Shown: one piece after another, positions 1 to 8,218 of the stretch
How the letters are laid out: each line of letters starts with the position of its first letter
How positions within the stretch are numbered: position 1 is the stretch's first letter
Assembly: GCF_007748095.1 (NCBI RefSeq)
Contig: NZ_CP036287.1
Coordinates: 620,001-684,000, forward strand
DNA length: 64,000 bases
Reading direction: 5' to 3'
From: Engelhardtia mirabilis
GTDB taxonomy: Bacteria; Planctomycetota; UBA1135; GCA-002686595
Notes under the pieces: model-generated
What the model was told of the DNA's origin: nothing
Seen by the model: only the letters and a program-made list of their open reading frames with translations
The model's database searches: none
Program-made: the position numbers and the translations under genes

Positions 1-132
1 CCGCAATGGATCCTCGAGCCCGATCAGTTGAGCCGCCTGCCGGAGGACTTCAGGCTCGAAGTCCACGGGCTGAGCGTCGGAGGAGGAGCCAGTCTGGCCG
101 GCTGGCTCGAGTTCCGCTCGTCGTCGCGCTGA
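1..132 (+). CDS. C-terminal end of an upstream gene (partial)
   Basis: The first reading frame is open from the window edge to a TGA at 130-132 and encodes 43 residues ending in FRSSSR. The residues read like ordinary protein (a WILEPDQLSRLPEDF stretch followed by a Gly/Leu-rich segment), so this is probably the tail of a gene that begins before the window. It overlaps the ATG proposed for the CHAT gene by 127 bases in another frame. Either that gene starts later or the two genes really overlap. No family is recognisable from so short a piece. Confidence 0.4.
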   Translation, partial: PQWILEPDQLSRLPEDFRLEVHGLSVGGGASLAGWLEFRSSSR

Positions 133-2828
133 TCCTGATCCTCGCGGCCGTGCCCCGGGCCCTGCCGGCAGCTCCCAGGCAGGACTCGGCCTCCGCCGAG
201 ACCCAGCCCTTCGGCGATCCGATCGCGGCGCTCGAAGCCTACGACTTCGGCTCGCCGCCACCACCCCAGCGTCAGCTCCAGTTGGTGATCGAGGTCGATC
301 GGGCCTTGGCCGAGGGCGCGACGCTCCTCACCGAGGCCTACGAGAGCTACGCCTACCTCGTCTACGTCTGTGACACGGGGAAGCTCGACTACCCCGAGGA
401 TTGGCTCGGGCTGATCGAGCGCGCCACTCTCGCCTACGCGCGCCACGGCAACGGGACCTACCGGCGCTACTTGGAGTCGCTGCTCTTCGGGAAGGAGGGG
501 CGGAGCTACGAGCTGCGCCGCTTGATCGCAATGAGCGACGCCCTGATCGAGGCCTACGGCGCGACCGACCCCTTGGCGTTGAAGTTGGCTTGCAAGGCCG
601 CAGACCACGCGCGCGCAGTCGGCGATGTCGAGGATGCGCTGAGCCGAATCGACGCGGTGTTGGCCCTCGATCCGGGAGCGGCCATCCTGGCCGACGCGTA
701 CTCCCTGCGGGGCCAGACCCTGCTGGGGATCGGGCTCCCGGACGTCGCCGCTCTGGACGTGGCGAGGGCCTTCGAGCAGGCCGAGTCAGCCCTCGAACAG
801 TCGATCGAGGCGGGGGCGCCCGACGACCAGGCGCTGGGCACCGTGTTGTTCCGCGCCGCGGACTTCTACGTGCTGATCCAGCGCTACGACGAAGCCCTCG
901 CGGCCGTGGAGCGACTCGAGGGCCTGAAGAGTTCGGATGGCACTCGGATCGCCCTGGCCAACCTGCAGCGGGGCATTGCGATCCTGGAGCGCAATCGACG
1001 AGCGTTGGCGCGAGGCGAAGCGCGTCCGGCCGATGAGCTGGAATGGGCCCGAACTGCGTTGGAGCTCGCGTCGCGGATGGCGGAGGCCTACCCCACCACG
1101 GGAGTGCTCGCGTCCATCCTGCTGGGTGACATCGCGCTCCTGCGCGGCGACCTGGACCTCTGTCGCCGCTCGCTGGACCGCGCGCGGGTGCTCCTCGGCC
1201 GTCGGTTCGACGCCGACAGCGGCAACGGCAATCGCGCCCGACTGATCGGCTTGCTCGAGGTTGGAGAGGCTCAACTGGCCCTCGAGTCGGGCGACCCGAC
1301 CAAAGTGAGCCAGGCCCTGGTTCGATTGGAGCAGGCGTACGACCAACTCCTCGCCAGCTGGGCCTCGACGCCCTTGCGGCCAGGGGGGGTGGGGTTCCTG
1401 CACGAGCGTTCGAGGCGGGTCGTTCTTACGACTCTCTGTCGCCTCGAGATCGCGGTGCATGGTGACCAGGGGGCCGGACGAGCGTTCGATGCTCTGCTGC
1501 GTGCCCAGTCCTTGAGCACCCTCGCTCGCCAACGCGGCGCGCCCTCGGTCGACCTCAGTGGATTGCGCTCCATCCTGGGCGCGGGGGAGGGCGTCGTGGC
1601 CTTCGTGCCGTCAGTCGGGTCCAGCTGGGTCTTCGCGGTCGACCGCGATCGATTGGAGGCCGAGGAAGTCGTCAGCGGAGAGCTCCTGCGCGACGAGATC
1701 GCGTTCGTCAACCAGTCCCTGCGGATCGCACCCCGGGGAGTCGTCGGTGAAATCGACGAGGTCCAACGCAGGTGCGCGGGCCTGAGGGAGAAGCTGCTGC
1801 CGTCGCGCGTCGGTGAGCTCGTGGATGGTTGGGCGTCGATCGCGTTCCTGGGTTGCGAACTCCTGGGGGACGTACCGGTCGAGTTCCTCACTGCGAATCC
1901 AGCCGAGTCCCAGCCTGCTGTCAGCCGCTGGCCCTCGGCCGCGTTGATCGCGCAGATGCGCGGCGTGGACCTAGCCGCGACCGCGCGACCGCTGGCCGTT
2001 GTCAGCTCACCCAGCACGTCGCTGGATCAGGCCAGCCGTTGGCCGTCATTGGCTCCACTGCCCCCACCCGGCGCCGAACCCGACGAGCTGGCCCGTCGCC
2101 TCGGTTTGACCGGGGATGCTTGCCGCAGCGGCGACCAGGCCCGTCTCGCGGCACTGGAAGCGGCCGGCACCGACGCGGCGGTCACAGCCCTTCTGGTCCA
2201 CGGCTTGTACGACGGCTCCAGGGAGCGTCCCGCGGGACTTCTGCTGGCCGACGACCACGATCAGCGCCTCGGGGCCGTGTACTGCGCGGACTTGGACGGT
2301 CTACCGACCTCGCCGGTGGTGTTGCTGTTGACCTGCGGCGCCGCCCGCGGTCCCGGTCGGTTCGGCGACGACGGCGCGACGCATCTGGGTGGCGCCTTCA
2401 TCGGCAATGGCACCCACGCGGTGGTGTTGGCCGCGGCGGAGGTGAGCCACGCCGCCAGTCTGGTCTTCGGCGAGGCACTGATCCGTGAACTGGCGGCGGG
2501 CGCCAGCGTGGCCGAGGCAGCCGCGCACGCACGCGAGAGGGTCCGCGCCACCGAAGGCTTCGCCCACCCATTCCACTGGGCGGCGTTCAGGGTGGTGGGA
2601 GACGGTGCGTTGCGCCCCTTCGCGGGCAGTGACGCGATGGCGGCCGTGCTCGGCTCACTCCCCGCTGGCGGTATCTCGGTTCAGACCTACACGATCGGGG
2701 CACTGTTCCTGCTGACGGCGGTGGTCAGCGCCATCGCGCTGAGCCGTCGTCGCAGTGCCGCCGGGGTGCCGCCGGGGTGCCAGCACCCGAGTGAACCAGT
2801 CGGTGCCGCTCGATGCGGCACCGACTGA
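6..2828 (+). CDS. Membrane-anchored CHAT-domain peptidase with TPR-like repeats
   Basis: The protein is about 940 residues. A basic segment (RRRRSQSGR) precedes a hydrophobic helix near residues 36-50, so it is probably exported or membrane-anchored. Residues 60-500 are alpha-helical repeats of TPR character. The C-terminal part is a CHAT domain, the caspase-like peptidase fold (clan CD), with the expected dyad: His at about 732 in LLVHGLYDG and Cys at about 777 in LLLTCGAARG, followed by the conserved GGAFIGNGTHAVVLA block. A second membrane helix lies near the C terminus (IGALFLLTAVVSAIAL). CHAT proteins often act in stress, signalling or defence protein cleavage; the partner here is unknown. 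The start is uncertain: ATG at 6 overlaps the upstream gene, and the next clear in-frame candidate is a GTG inside the helix at 150. Confidence 0.85.
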   Translation: MDPRARSVEPPAGGLQARSPRAERRRRSQSGRLARVPLVVALILILAAVPRALPAAPRQDSASAETQPFGDPIAALEAYDFGSPPPPQRQLQLVIEVDRALAEGATLLTEAYESYAYLVYVCDTGKLDYPEDWLGLIERATLAYARHGNGTYRRYLESLLFGKEGRSYELRRLIAMSDALIEAYGATDPLALKLACKAADHARAVGDVEDALSRIDAVLALDPGAAILADAYSLRGQTLLGIGLPDVAALDVARAFEQAESALEQSIEAGAPDDQALGTVLFRAADFYVLIQRYDEALAAVERLEGLKSSDGTRIALANLQRGIAILERNRRALARGEARPADELEWARTALELASRMAEAYPTTGVLASILLGDIALLRGDLDLCRRSLDRARVLLGRRFDADSGNGNRARLIGLLEVGEAQLALESGDPTKVSQALVRLEQAYDQLLASWASTPLRPGGVGFLHERSRRVVLTTLCRLEIAVHGDQGAGRAFDALLRAQSLSTLARQRGAPSVDLSGLRSILGAGEGVVAFVPSVGSSWVFAVDRDRLEAEEVVSGELLRDEIAFVNQSLRIAPRGVVGEIDEVQRRCAGLREKLLPSRVGELVDGWASIAFLGCELLGDVPVEFLTANPAESQPAVSRWPSAALIAQMRGVDLAATARPLAVVSSPSTSLDQASRWPSLAPLPPPGAEPDELARRLGLTGDACRSGDQARLAALEAAGTDAAVTALLVHGLYDGSRERPAGLLLADDHDQRLGAVYCADLDGLPTSPVVLLLTCGAARGPGRFGDDGATHLGGAFIGNGTHAVVLAAAEVSHAASLVFGEALIRELAAGASVAEAAAHARERVRATEGFAHPFHWAAFRVVGDGALRPFAGSDAMAAVLGSLPAGGISVQTYTIGALFLLTAVVSAIALSRRRSAAGVPPGCQHPSEPVGAARCGTD

Positions 2829-2835
2829 GCGAGAG

Positions 2836-4728
2836 TCAGGGGGTGACGACGGTGATGGTGCCGGGGCGCGGAATCGGCGGCAGGTCGCTGCGGCTGCCGG
2901 GCGCGATCTCGCCGCCCAAGGTGCCGCCAAGGCAACTGCTGATGTCGATGTTCACGTCGATGCCGAGGGGCCAGAAGTCGTCATCGAACCAAGAGTAGTC
3001 CTCCGCATCGCCGCCGCGATTCCAGACCACGACCTCGGTCCGGCCGACGGCCGTGATGTCGGTGCCGTCGAACTCCACCGGCCGCCACTCGATGTAGTAG
3101 ACCTCGTCCCACGCGCAACTGCTGGTCAGTGTCCAGGAGGCCGGGTCGACCGGCACCGAGATGAGCGCGCGGGTGTGCTCGTCCATGGCTACGACTGTGC
3201 TGCCATCGCAGGGAGTGCCCGTCGAGACCGGGAAGTCGGTGGGGTCGATGACGTAGTGGAGCACTCCGAAGTTGGAGGCCTGGACGTTCTCGCTCGCGGC
3301 CTCCCACAGGACGAGCTCGACATGGGTGGTGTCGGTCACGCCGTCGGTGAGAGTGTCCGGAACGTCGATAGCGAAGGTCAGAACGCCGCTGGTGCCCGAG
3401 GCGCCGCCGGCCATGTCTTCCACGAACTGGATGCAGTCGTTGTCGGGCACCAGGCCGACATTCTCGTAGTTCGTGCTGATGGTGCTCGAATCGACCCGCG
3501 GGCCGTCGACACCGTCGATGTAGATCAGTTGCCCGAAGGGCTGGCCGGCGAAGACGATGTCGTCCACCTTGTCCCCATCGAAGTCGGCGACCACGACCTC
3601 GGATGCAATCGTCGAGGGCGACTGAGGTCCATCGGCGTACTCCAGGGCCGAATGTGCCGCGGTTGAGGAGGTGTCCGTCAGGTCGAGAATGAAGCTGTGG
3701 TGGTTGACGTCGGTCGTGTCATTGCCCCCCTGGTTGTGGAGGACGAAGAGCGTGAACTCACCGTTGGAGTTGAAGTAGAGGTTCCGCAGGCCGTCCGACC
3801 GACGCTGTCCCCCGGCCATGTGGACGGCACTCATGCCAGTGGTGACGACCGGGTACTCGCGAAAACCCTGGCCGACGATGACCAGGAGCTGCGAACCGTT
3901 CCCGGGGTGCGTCGTAAGCCACGCGAACGCGTCGGAGACCGCGGCTCCGCCGGAGTCGACCTTCTGGTTCGGCAAGACCACGAGTTGGTCTCCAGTGCTG
4001 AGGTTGAACTCCGAATGGAGCAGCGTCCCCGAGAGGTCGTAGATCTGCAGGCCTTGGTCGGTCGCGACGGCGATCTCCGCATCGCCGGATCCGTCCCACT
4101 GGCCGGCGGCGATCGCGTCTGCCGGATCCGAGAGGGCGAAGTCGTCGAAGGTGAAGCTGCCCGCTCCATCGTCGAAGGCGAGCAGGATCGTGTAGCCGCC
4201 GTCGGCAATCGCGGCGATGTCCCAGCCGTCGCTGGAATCGAGGGGGTGGGTCACCATCTCGGTCGCGGTGGTCCAGTCACTGTCCTCGTGCAGGGTCGTG
4301 ATCGGGACCAGGAAACCGTTCAGCGCGCCGGTCGAAGTGGCGTCGTGCTCGACGGTGACCAGTCCCTGTGGTCCGACGATGGCCAAGTGATCGAGGGCCG
4401 GCGCCGTGTACGGCAGCGATCCCAGATCGTCTCCGGCAAGGGCGAACTCCGCCGTGCCGCTGTAGGCGCCGATCTGCACGGCCAGGCCGACGGAACCGCC
4501 GCGGACTTGGGCCAGGTCACGGCGCTCGGTGCTCGTGAAGTGTCCCGATGCGGCGTCCGTGAAGGTGCCCGCGCCGACGGAGCTGCTCCAAGGGATGCTG
4601 CCGAGCAGGCCATTGACCGACGACGAACCCGGAGGCGGGTTGGAGCCGGTCTGGAATGCCGTAGCGGAGAGGGAGAGAACGAGCAGCGCCGCACAAGGTG
4701 CGGCCGCAATCGAGAGTCGATGGACCAT
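2836..4728 (-). CDS. Secreted FG-GAP/VCBS-type repeat protein
   Basis: The protein is 630 residues counted from the ATG at 4728, chosen because it is followed at once by a signal peptide (MVHRLSIAAAPCAALLVLSLSATAFQ) ending near an Ala-Phe-Gln cleavage site; the longer frame upstream reads as non-coding. The middle carries several short FG-GAP/VCBS-like calcium-loop repeats with the D-x-D-G-D pattern, for example in GDAEIAVATDQG and VADFDGDKVDDIVFAG, so a beta-propeller-like extracellular fold is likely. The C-terminal third has no recognised domain. It ends 7 bases from the convergent end of the CHAT gene, with no room for a terminator between them. The ligand or role is unknown. Confidence 0.8.
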   Translation of the reverse strand: MVHRLSIAAAPCAALLVLSLSATAFQTGSNPPPGSSSVNGLLGSIPWSSSVGAGTFTDAASGHFTSTERRDLAQVRGGSVGLAVQIGAYSGTAEFALAGDDLGSLPYTAPALDHLAIVGPQGLVTVEHDATSTGALNGFLVPITTLHEDSDWTTATEMVTHPLDSSDGWDIAAIADGGYTILLAFDDGAGSFTFDDFALSDPADAIAAGQWDGSGDAEIAVATDQGLQIYDLSGTLLHSEFNLSTGDQLVVLPNQKVDSGGAAVSDAFAWLTTHPGNGSQLLVIVGQGFREYPVVTTGMSAVHMAGGQRRSDGLRNLYFNSNGEFTLFVLHNQGGNDTTDVNHHSFILDLTDTSSTAAHSALEYADGPQSPSTIASEVVVADFDGDKVDDIVFAGQPFGQLIYIDGVDGPRVDSSTISTNYENVGLVPDNDCIQFVEDMAGGASGTSGVLTFAIDVPDTLTDGVTDTTHVELVLWEAASENVQASNFGVLHYVIDPTDFPVSTGTPCDGSTVVAMDEHTRALISVPVDPASWTLTSSCAWDEVYYIEWRPVEFDGTDITAVGRTEVVVWNRGGDAEDYSWFDDDFWPLGIDVNIDISSCLGGTLGGEIAPGSRSDLPPIPRPGTITVVTP

Positions 4729-5105
4729 GGGAATCGAAGGGGATCTCTGTGAACCCGGTCCGGGGGACGAACGGGTTCGATGACTGTGAACGAGGGACCG
4801 GGACGGATCAGGTGCGAGATCCCAGGGGAGAGGAAGAGGACGACGTTCCCGGCCGGTCGTTGCGAGCCCGCGGACTTGGGGCAACGAAATGGCAATTCAT
4901 GCCGCGGAGTACCCGGCCGGGAACGTCGATCGAGGGACCTCTCCCCCGAGACCTCGTTCCGGTCGGCTCGCTAGCGTCAGGAGTGGTGCCCGAGTTTCAG
5001 GCGTTTCGAGAAAGTCGGGACGATTACGGTCTTGTGCCCCGAGGCCCCGATTTCGGCTCCTGGAGGGCCTTGGCGTCGGCTTCTCAGCCTGCGGGGCGCC
5101 GGACT
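4729..5105. other. Gene-free stretch of 377 bases
   Basis: This lies between the start of the FG-GAP gene and the end of the next minus-strand gene. Short frames exist on both strands but show no recognisable protein, signal peptide or ribosome binding site. The promoter of the FG-GAP gene presumably lies at the left end. No hairpin or repeat stands out. Confidence 0.5.
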
Positions 5106-6221
5106 TCAAGGGTGCCCGAGGTGCAGGAAGTCGGCTTCTTCCTGGGTGTCGACGTCCTCGGCCAGGCTGAGCACGTCGACGATCGGGCTGCGCAGGCCGC
5201 GGGCCGTGCCAGCGTCGCCGCGGCGGTCGTCGGTCAGGAAGGCCCGCGCCAGGCGCAGCTCGGCCTGTTCGAGACTCACCTTTCCCGAGCGGAGGGCGCG
5301 GGCGAGCCAGAAGCCACAACCGAGCACTCGCCAGGTCAGCGCCGGAGGGCGCCCGCGAGCCAGCCGCGCCAAGTCCGCGCGCAGGAGCAGCGACAGGACC
5401 CCGAGCGCCATTCGTCGACTGCGGGGTCCGACCGGGGTGTTGCGGGTGGTGTAGGCCACGTCCATCACGCCCAGGACGAGATCGAGTTGCAGGGCTGCGG
5501 GCTCCAGGACGGTGAGGTGACCGGGCAGCACGTGGATCGGCTGCGCCTCGCCGCGCACCTGGAGGTCGTAGCGCGGCTTCCACGCGAATGAGCCCAGGCG
5601 CGAATCGTCTTCAGGCCGACGGACGAGGGGGATCCAGCAGGCGCAGGGCCCACCGGCGGCGTGCAGTGCGGCGAGGTCGCGGAGTTCCTCGGCGGTCGGC
5701 AGCACATCGCAGGCCATGATGGCCACCTGACGGTGTTCGCGCTCCGCGTGGTGGCGCAGAGCCGCGCGTAGGTTCTCGGCCACGCTGGAGTCGGTGTCGA
5801 TCAGGTCGGCGTCCAGCTCGAGTCGCGCGTGGATCGACGCTGGGCCGGCGATCGAGATCGGCCCGAAGCCGCCGCTGGCTCGCAACCGATCGACCAGCTC
5901 GGCCACCAGCGGTCGGTCGGCGACGCTCAGCTCGACTCCCTTGTAGGCGGCCAGCGGGTGGAGCTGTGCTTCGCCCTCGGGCATGCGGCCGGCGCGATGG
6001 TCGCTGCCAGCCAGGATCGTGATCGGAATGGACGTCGTGTCGAGCCCCCGTTGGCCTTGCCCCGCTGCATTGTCCTTGCCGCCATTCGGCAGACGCGCGC
6101 CCGGCGTCGACCGGGCGTCGCTCTTGGTTTCGCACGTCGCGCCATCGCCGGCAAGTCGCGAGCGAAGCCCCGGTCGCCGATGGGCACCTGGAAGGCCGCA
6201 GGCGCTCGCGAGCGCGCCCAC
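5106..6221 (-). CDS. MobA-like nucleotidyltransferase-fold protein
   Basis: The recognisable protein begins near residue 65 of the open frame (SIPITILAGSD) and runs about 300 residues. It has the layout of NTP-transferase (GT-A-like) proteins: an N-terminal beta strand and loop (ITILAGSD), an ADRPLVAELVDRL segment matching the usual GKPLI helix, and IMACDVLPTAEEL at the place of the metal-binding D-x-P strand of MobA/IspD-type enzymes. The glycine-rich LAAGxGxRMG loop is not canonical (LAGSDHRAGRMP), so the substrate and even activity are uncertain. The C-terminal half is helical and ends in DTQEEADFLHLGHP. The start is unclear: the ATG at 6221 gives an unlikely basic N-terminal extension, and no good ATG/GTG/TTG lies close to the domain. 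Confidence 0.6.
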   Translation of the reverse strand: MGALASACGLPGAHRRPGLRSRLAGDGATCETKSDARSTPGARLPNGGKDNAAGQGQRGLDTTSIPITILAGSDHRAGRMPEGEAQLHPLAAYKGVELSVADRPLVAELVDRLRASGGFGPISIAGPASIHARLELDADLIDTDSSVAENLRAALRHHAEREHRQVAIMACDVLPTAEELRDLAALHAAGGPCACWIPLVRRPEDDSRLGSFAWKPRYDLQVRGEAQPIHVLPGHLTVLEPAALQLDLVLGVMDVAYTTRNTPVGPRSRRMALGVLSLLLRADLARLARGRPPALTWRVLGCGFWLARALRSGKVSLEQAELRLARAFLTDDRRGDAGTARGLRSPIVDVLSLAEDVDTQEEADFLHLGHP

Positions 6222-6585
6222 GGCCGCCGCCGAGCTCCGGGGCGCCGACGAAAGTTCGTCGTCCGGACGCTACCCTCGCCCCCCCCCGTCGCCGAGCGCG
6301 ACCCCGAACGGCAGATGCGAGCCTTCACGGTCGCGAGACTGCAGCTCGACGCGCTTCGGGCGATTGGGCGATTGGGGTGTAACCCCCGGGCTCGATCGAC
6401 GGTCCACCAGGGTGGAAGGGCGGGGGTTGGTGGGCCAGGGCGCAGCTCGGGCGCCGATCGCCTTCGAGGGCCGAACCGCCCTTGACAGCTCGCTCAGCCG
6501 CGCGCGGGGCCCTCGTTCAACGGGGCTCCTTCGGCTGGGCCGTTGGCCCCCAAGGGCCGCGGATCCTCGTCACCGATGGTGCCTG
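6222..6585. other. Gene-free stretch before the inverted-repeat element
   Basis: There are about 360 bases with only low-quality overlapping frames. If the nucleotidyltransferase-like gene starts near its domain, this gap is longer (from about 6050). No RNA gene or terminator is evident. Confidence 0.4.
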
Positions 6586-6746
6586 GTGTCCTGGATCAGA
6601 AATTCGGCGTCACTGTCCGGAGGTCCGATCGATGCTGGCTAGGCGCGCCGACGACGCGTATCCGCTGCGATACTCGGAGGAGGCGCTGGCGACGCCAGCG
6701 GCGATCGGAGCCCGGGAAGTGACGCCGAATTTCTGATCCAGGACAC
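6586..6746. mobile_element. MITE-like element with 28-bp perfect terminal inverted repeats
   Basis: Bases 6586-6613 (GTGTCCTGGATCAGAAATTC then GGCGTCAC) are the exact reverse complement of 6719-6746. The match extends outward to 31 of 32 bases (6582-6613 against 6719-6750), and inward partly (TGTCCGG against TTCCCGG). The 105-base interior encodes no convincing protein. The right end is followed by TA and the left end is preceded by TG, which would fit a decayed TA target duplication of the Tc1/mariner/IS630 kind; that is inference. With no transposase it would be non-autonomous. A 28-base match by chance is implausible, and a plain terminator would not have a 105-base loop. Confidence 0.6.
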
Positions 6747-7531
6747 TAGGCCGGGCGATCCCCGTCGTCGTCCTCGTCCAGCGGGAAGAACTTCGTCTTG
6801 GCGAGGGCGTCGATGTTCGAGCTGGATTCATGCCGCGAGACGCCGTCGTTCGGATCGTCCGACTCGCCCATCAGTTCGCCCATCCGCTTGGCAGCGCCCT
6901 TCGCCGCAGACCCGCGTGCGTTGAGCAGGCTGGGCAGCAGGCCGCGGATCTCGTCGAGCTTGTCTCCCTGCAGGCGCACTCGGTCTTCCAGGATGCGGCG
7001 CTCGCGTCCGACGCGTCGCAGCTCGTGCCAGCGCTCGGCGGCCACGCGGTGCCGCTCGGCAACCTTCTCGCGCGCGGTCTCCAAGCGCTGGTGCAGCTTC
7101 TCGTAGCGTTGGCGCTCCTTCTCGAGGCTCTGCTCGAGACGTTCGACCCGCTTGGTGAGGGCGGCCACGGTCAGCGCCTCCTCAGGGTCGAGGTCCGCGC
7201 CGGGTGCGGCCAGCTGGCTCTCGAGTTCGCGCACCCGCGCCTCGGCCGCCAGGCGGGCTTGCTGGGTGTCGGCCAGGGTGTCGGCCACCGTCCGCATCTT
7301 GGTCAGGTTCGACCGCAGCTCGCCAATCTGGGCGTCCTTGAGCCGCAGGGTCGCATCCTCGTCGGCGTCGGTGGCGCCGATGCTCTCGAGGAAGTCGGCG
7401 AACTCGTCGGTCTCGGGGTCGAGCTCCACCAGTCCCTCGGGAAGGGGCTCGAGCTCCTCGCCCGATTGAGCGTGGGATTGGCCCGCCAGGCTCTTGGCCA
7501 GGCGAGCAAGGACGTCGCGGAGGGGGCTCAT
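6746..7531 (-). CDS. Coiled-coil protein of unknown function
   Basis: The protein is 261 residues from the ATG at 7531 (MSPLRDVLARLAKSL). The centre, about residues 65-190, is a long heptad-rich coiled coil (for example RVERLEQSLEKERQRYEKLHQ), flanked by acidic ends (EELEPLPEGLVELDPETDEF and a final DEDDDGD). No enzyme motif is present, so a structural or scaffolding role is likely but unproven. Its TAG stop is built from the TA flanking the right end of the inverted-repeat element plus the first G of the repeat read from this strand, so the natural C terminus may have been altered by the insertion. It has no close operon partner. Confidence 0.8.
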   Translation of the reverse strand: MSPLRDVLARLAKSLAGQSHAQSGEELEPLPEGLVELDPETDEFADFLESIGATDADEDATLRLKDAQIGELRSNLTKMRTVADTLADTQQARLAAEARVRELESQLAAPGADLDPEEALTVAALTKRVERLEQSLEKERQRYEKLHQRLETAREKVAERHRVAAERWHELRRVGRERRILEDRVRLQGDKLDEIRGLLPSLLNARGSAAKGAAKRMGELMGESDDPNDGVSRHESSSNIDALAKTKFFPLDEDDDGDRPA

Positions 7532-7861
7532 GGCATTTGGTCGGCCTGGGACTCGGTGCGGCGTTGGATCCGGGGCCGCGGTCCACGTGGCGGGCACCTG
7601 GGGGGCTATCGGAATCACCCCCGGCCGTCCGGGAGTCGATTTGGCAGAACCGACCCCGGTCGGCGACTCAGCCGCGATCGTCGCGATCCAGGCCGGGCAA
7701 GTCCGACCGGCGGCGGTCCTCCGACCCCGGCGACGGCCCGAGAGGCGAGTTGCCCCTGCCGGTGCGCTTGCTCCATCGGGGACGGCGAGATGGTGCCGTC
7801 AGCGAACGAGTGGGCGTGTTGGCCCCGCGCCCTCGCGAGCCGAGGTAGCTAGGATTCGTAC
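7532..7861. other. Gene-free divergent region of 330 bases
   Basis: This lies between the start of the coiled-coil gene (minus strand) and the start of the VOC gene (plus strand). It must hold both promoters, but no convincing -35/-10 pair or operator is visible. The frames in it are short and look random. Confidence 0.4.
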
Positions 7862-8218
7862 ATGGACTTCCTGGGCGTCGACCACGTGCAACTGGCCATG
7901 CCGCGTGGCGAGGAGCAGCGCGCGCGCGATTTCTTCGGCGGCGTGCTCGGCATGGAAGAGCTGGCCAAGCCCGGATCGAGCGGCGGTTGTTGGTTTCGCA
8001 AGGGCCCGGTGGAGCTACACCTGGGAGTGCTCGAGCCCTTCGCGCCGGCGACCAAGGCCCATCCCGGGATCGTGGTCACGGACCTGGACGCGCTCGCGGC
8101 GCGCCTTGCCGCTGCTGGGTTCGAGATCGCCGAAGGCAAGCCCCTGGCGGGACGACGCCGGAGGTTCTCGAGCGATTGCTTCGGCAACAAGCTGGAGTGG
8201 ATCCAGCTCGAGGACTAA
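7862..8218 (+). CDS. VOC-family (glyoxalase/bleomycin-resistance fold) protein
   Basis: The protein is 118 residues, the size of a single VOC module pair. The first beta-alpha-beta unit is GVDHVQLAMPRG...ARDFFGGVLGM; the second is HPGIVVTDLDALAARLAAAG followed by SSDCFGNKLEWIQ, the usual F-x-D-P-x-G-N-x-x-E region with Pro replaced (DCFGNKLE). Candidate metal or substrate residues are His in DHVQ, His in ELHLG and Glu in LEWI. VOC proteins include lyases, isomerases, dioxygenases and antibiotic-binding proteins, and nothing here picks one. The TAA stop overlaps by three bases the stop of the convergent beta-lactamase-fold gene. Confidence 0.8.
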   Translation: MDFLGVDHVQLAMPRGEEQRARDFFGGVLGMEELAKPGSSGGCWFRKGPVELHLGVLEPFAPATKAHPGIVVTDLDALAARLAAAGFEIAEGKPLAGRRRRFSSDCFGNKLEWIQLED

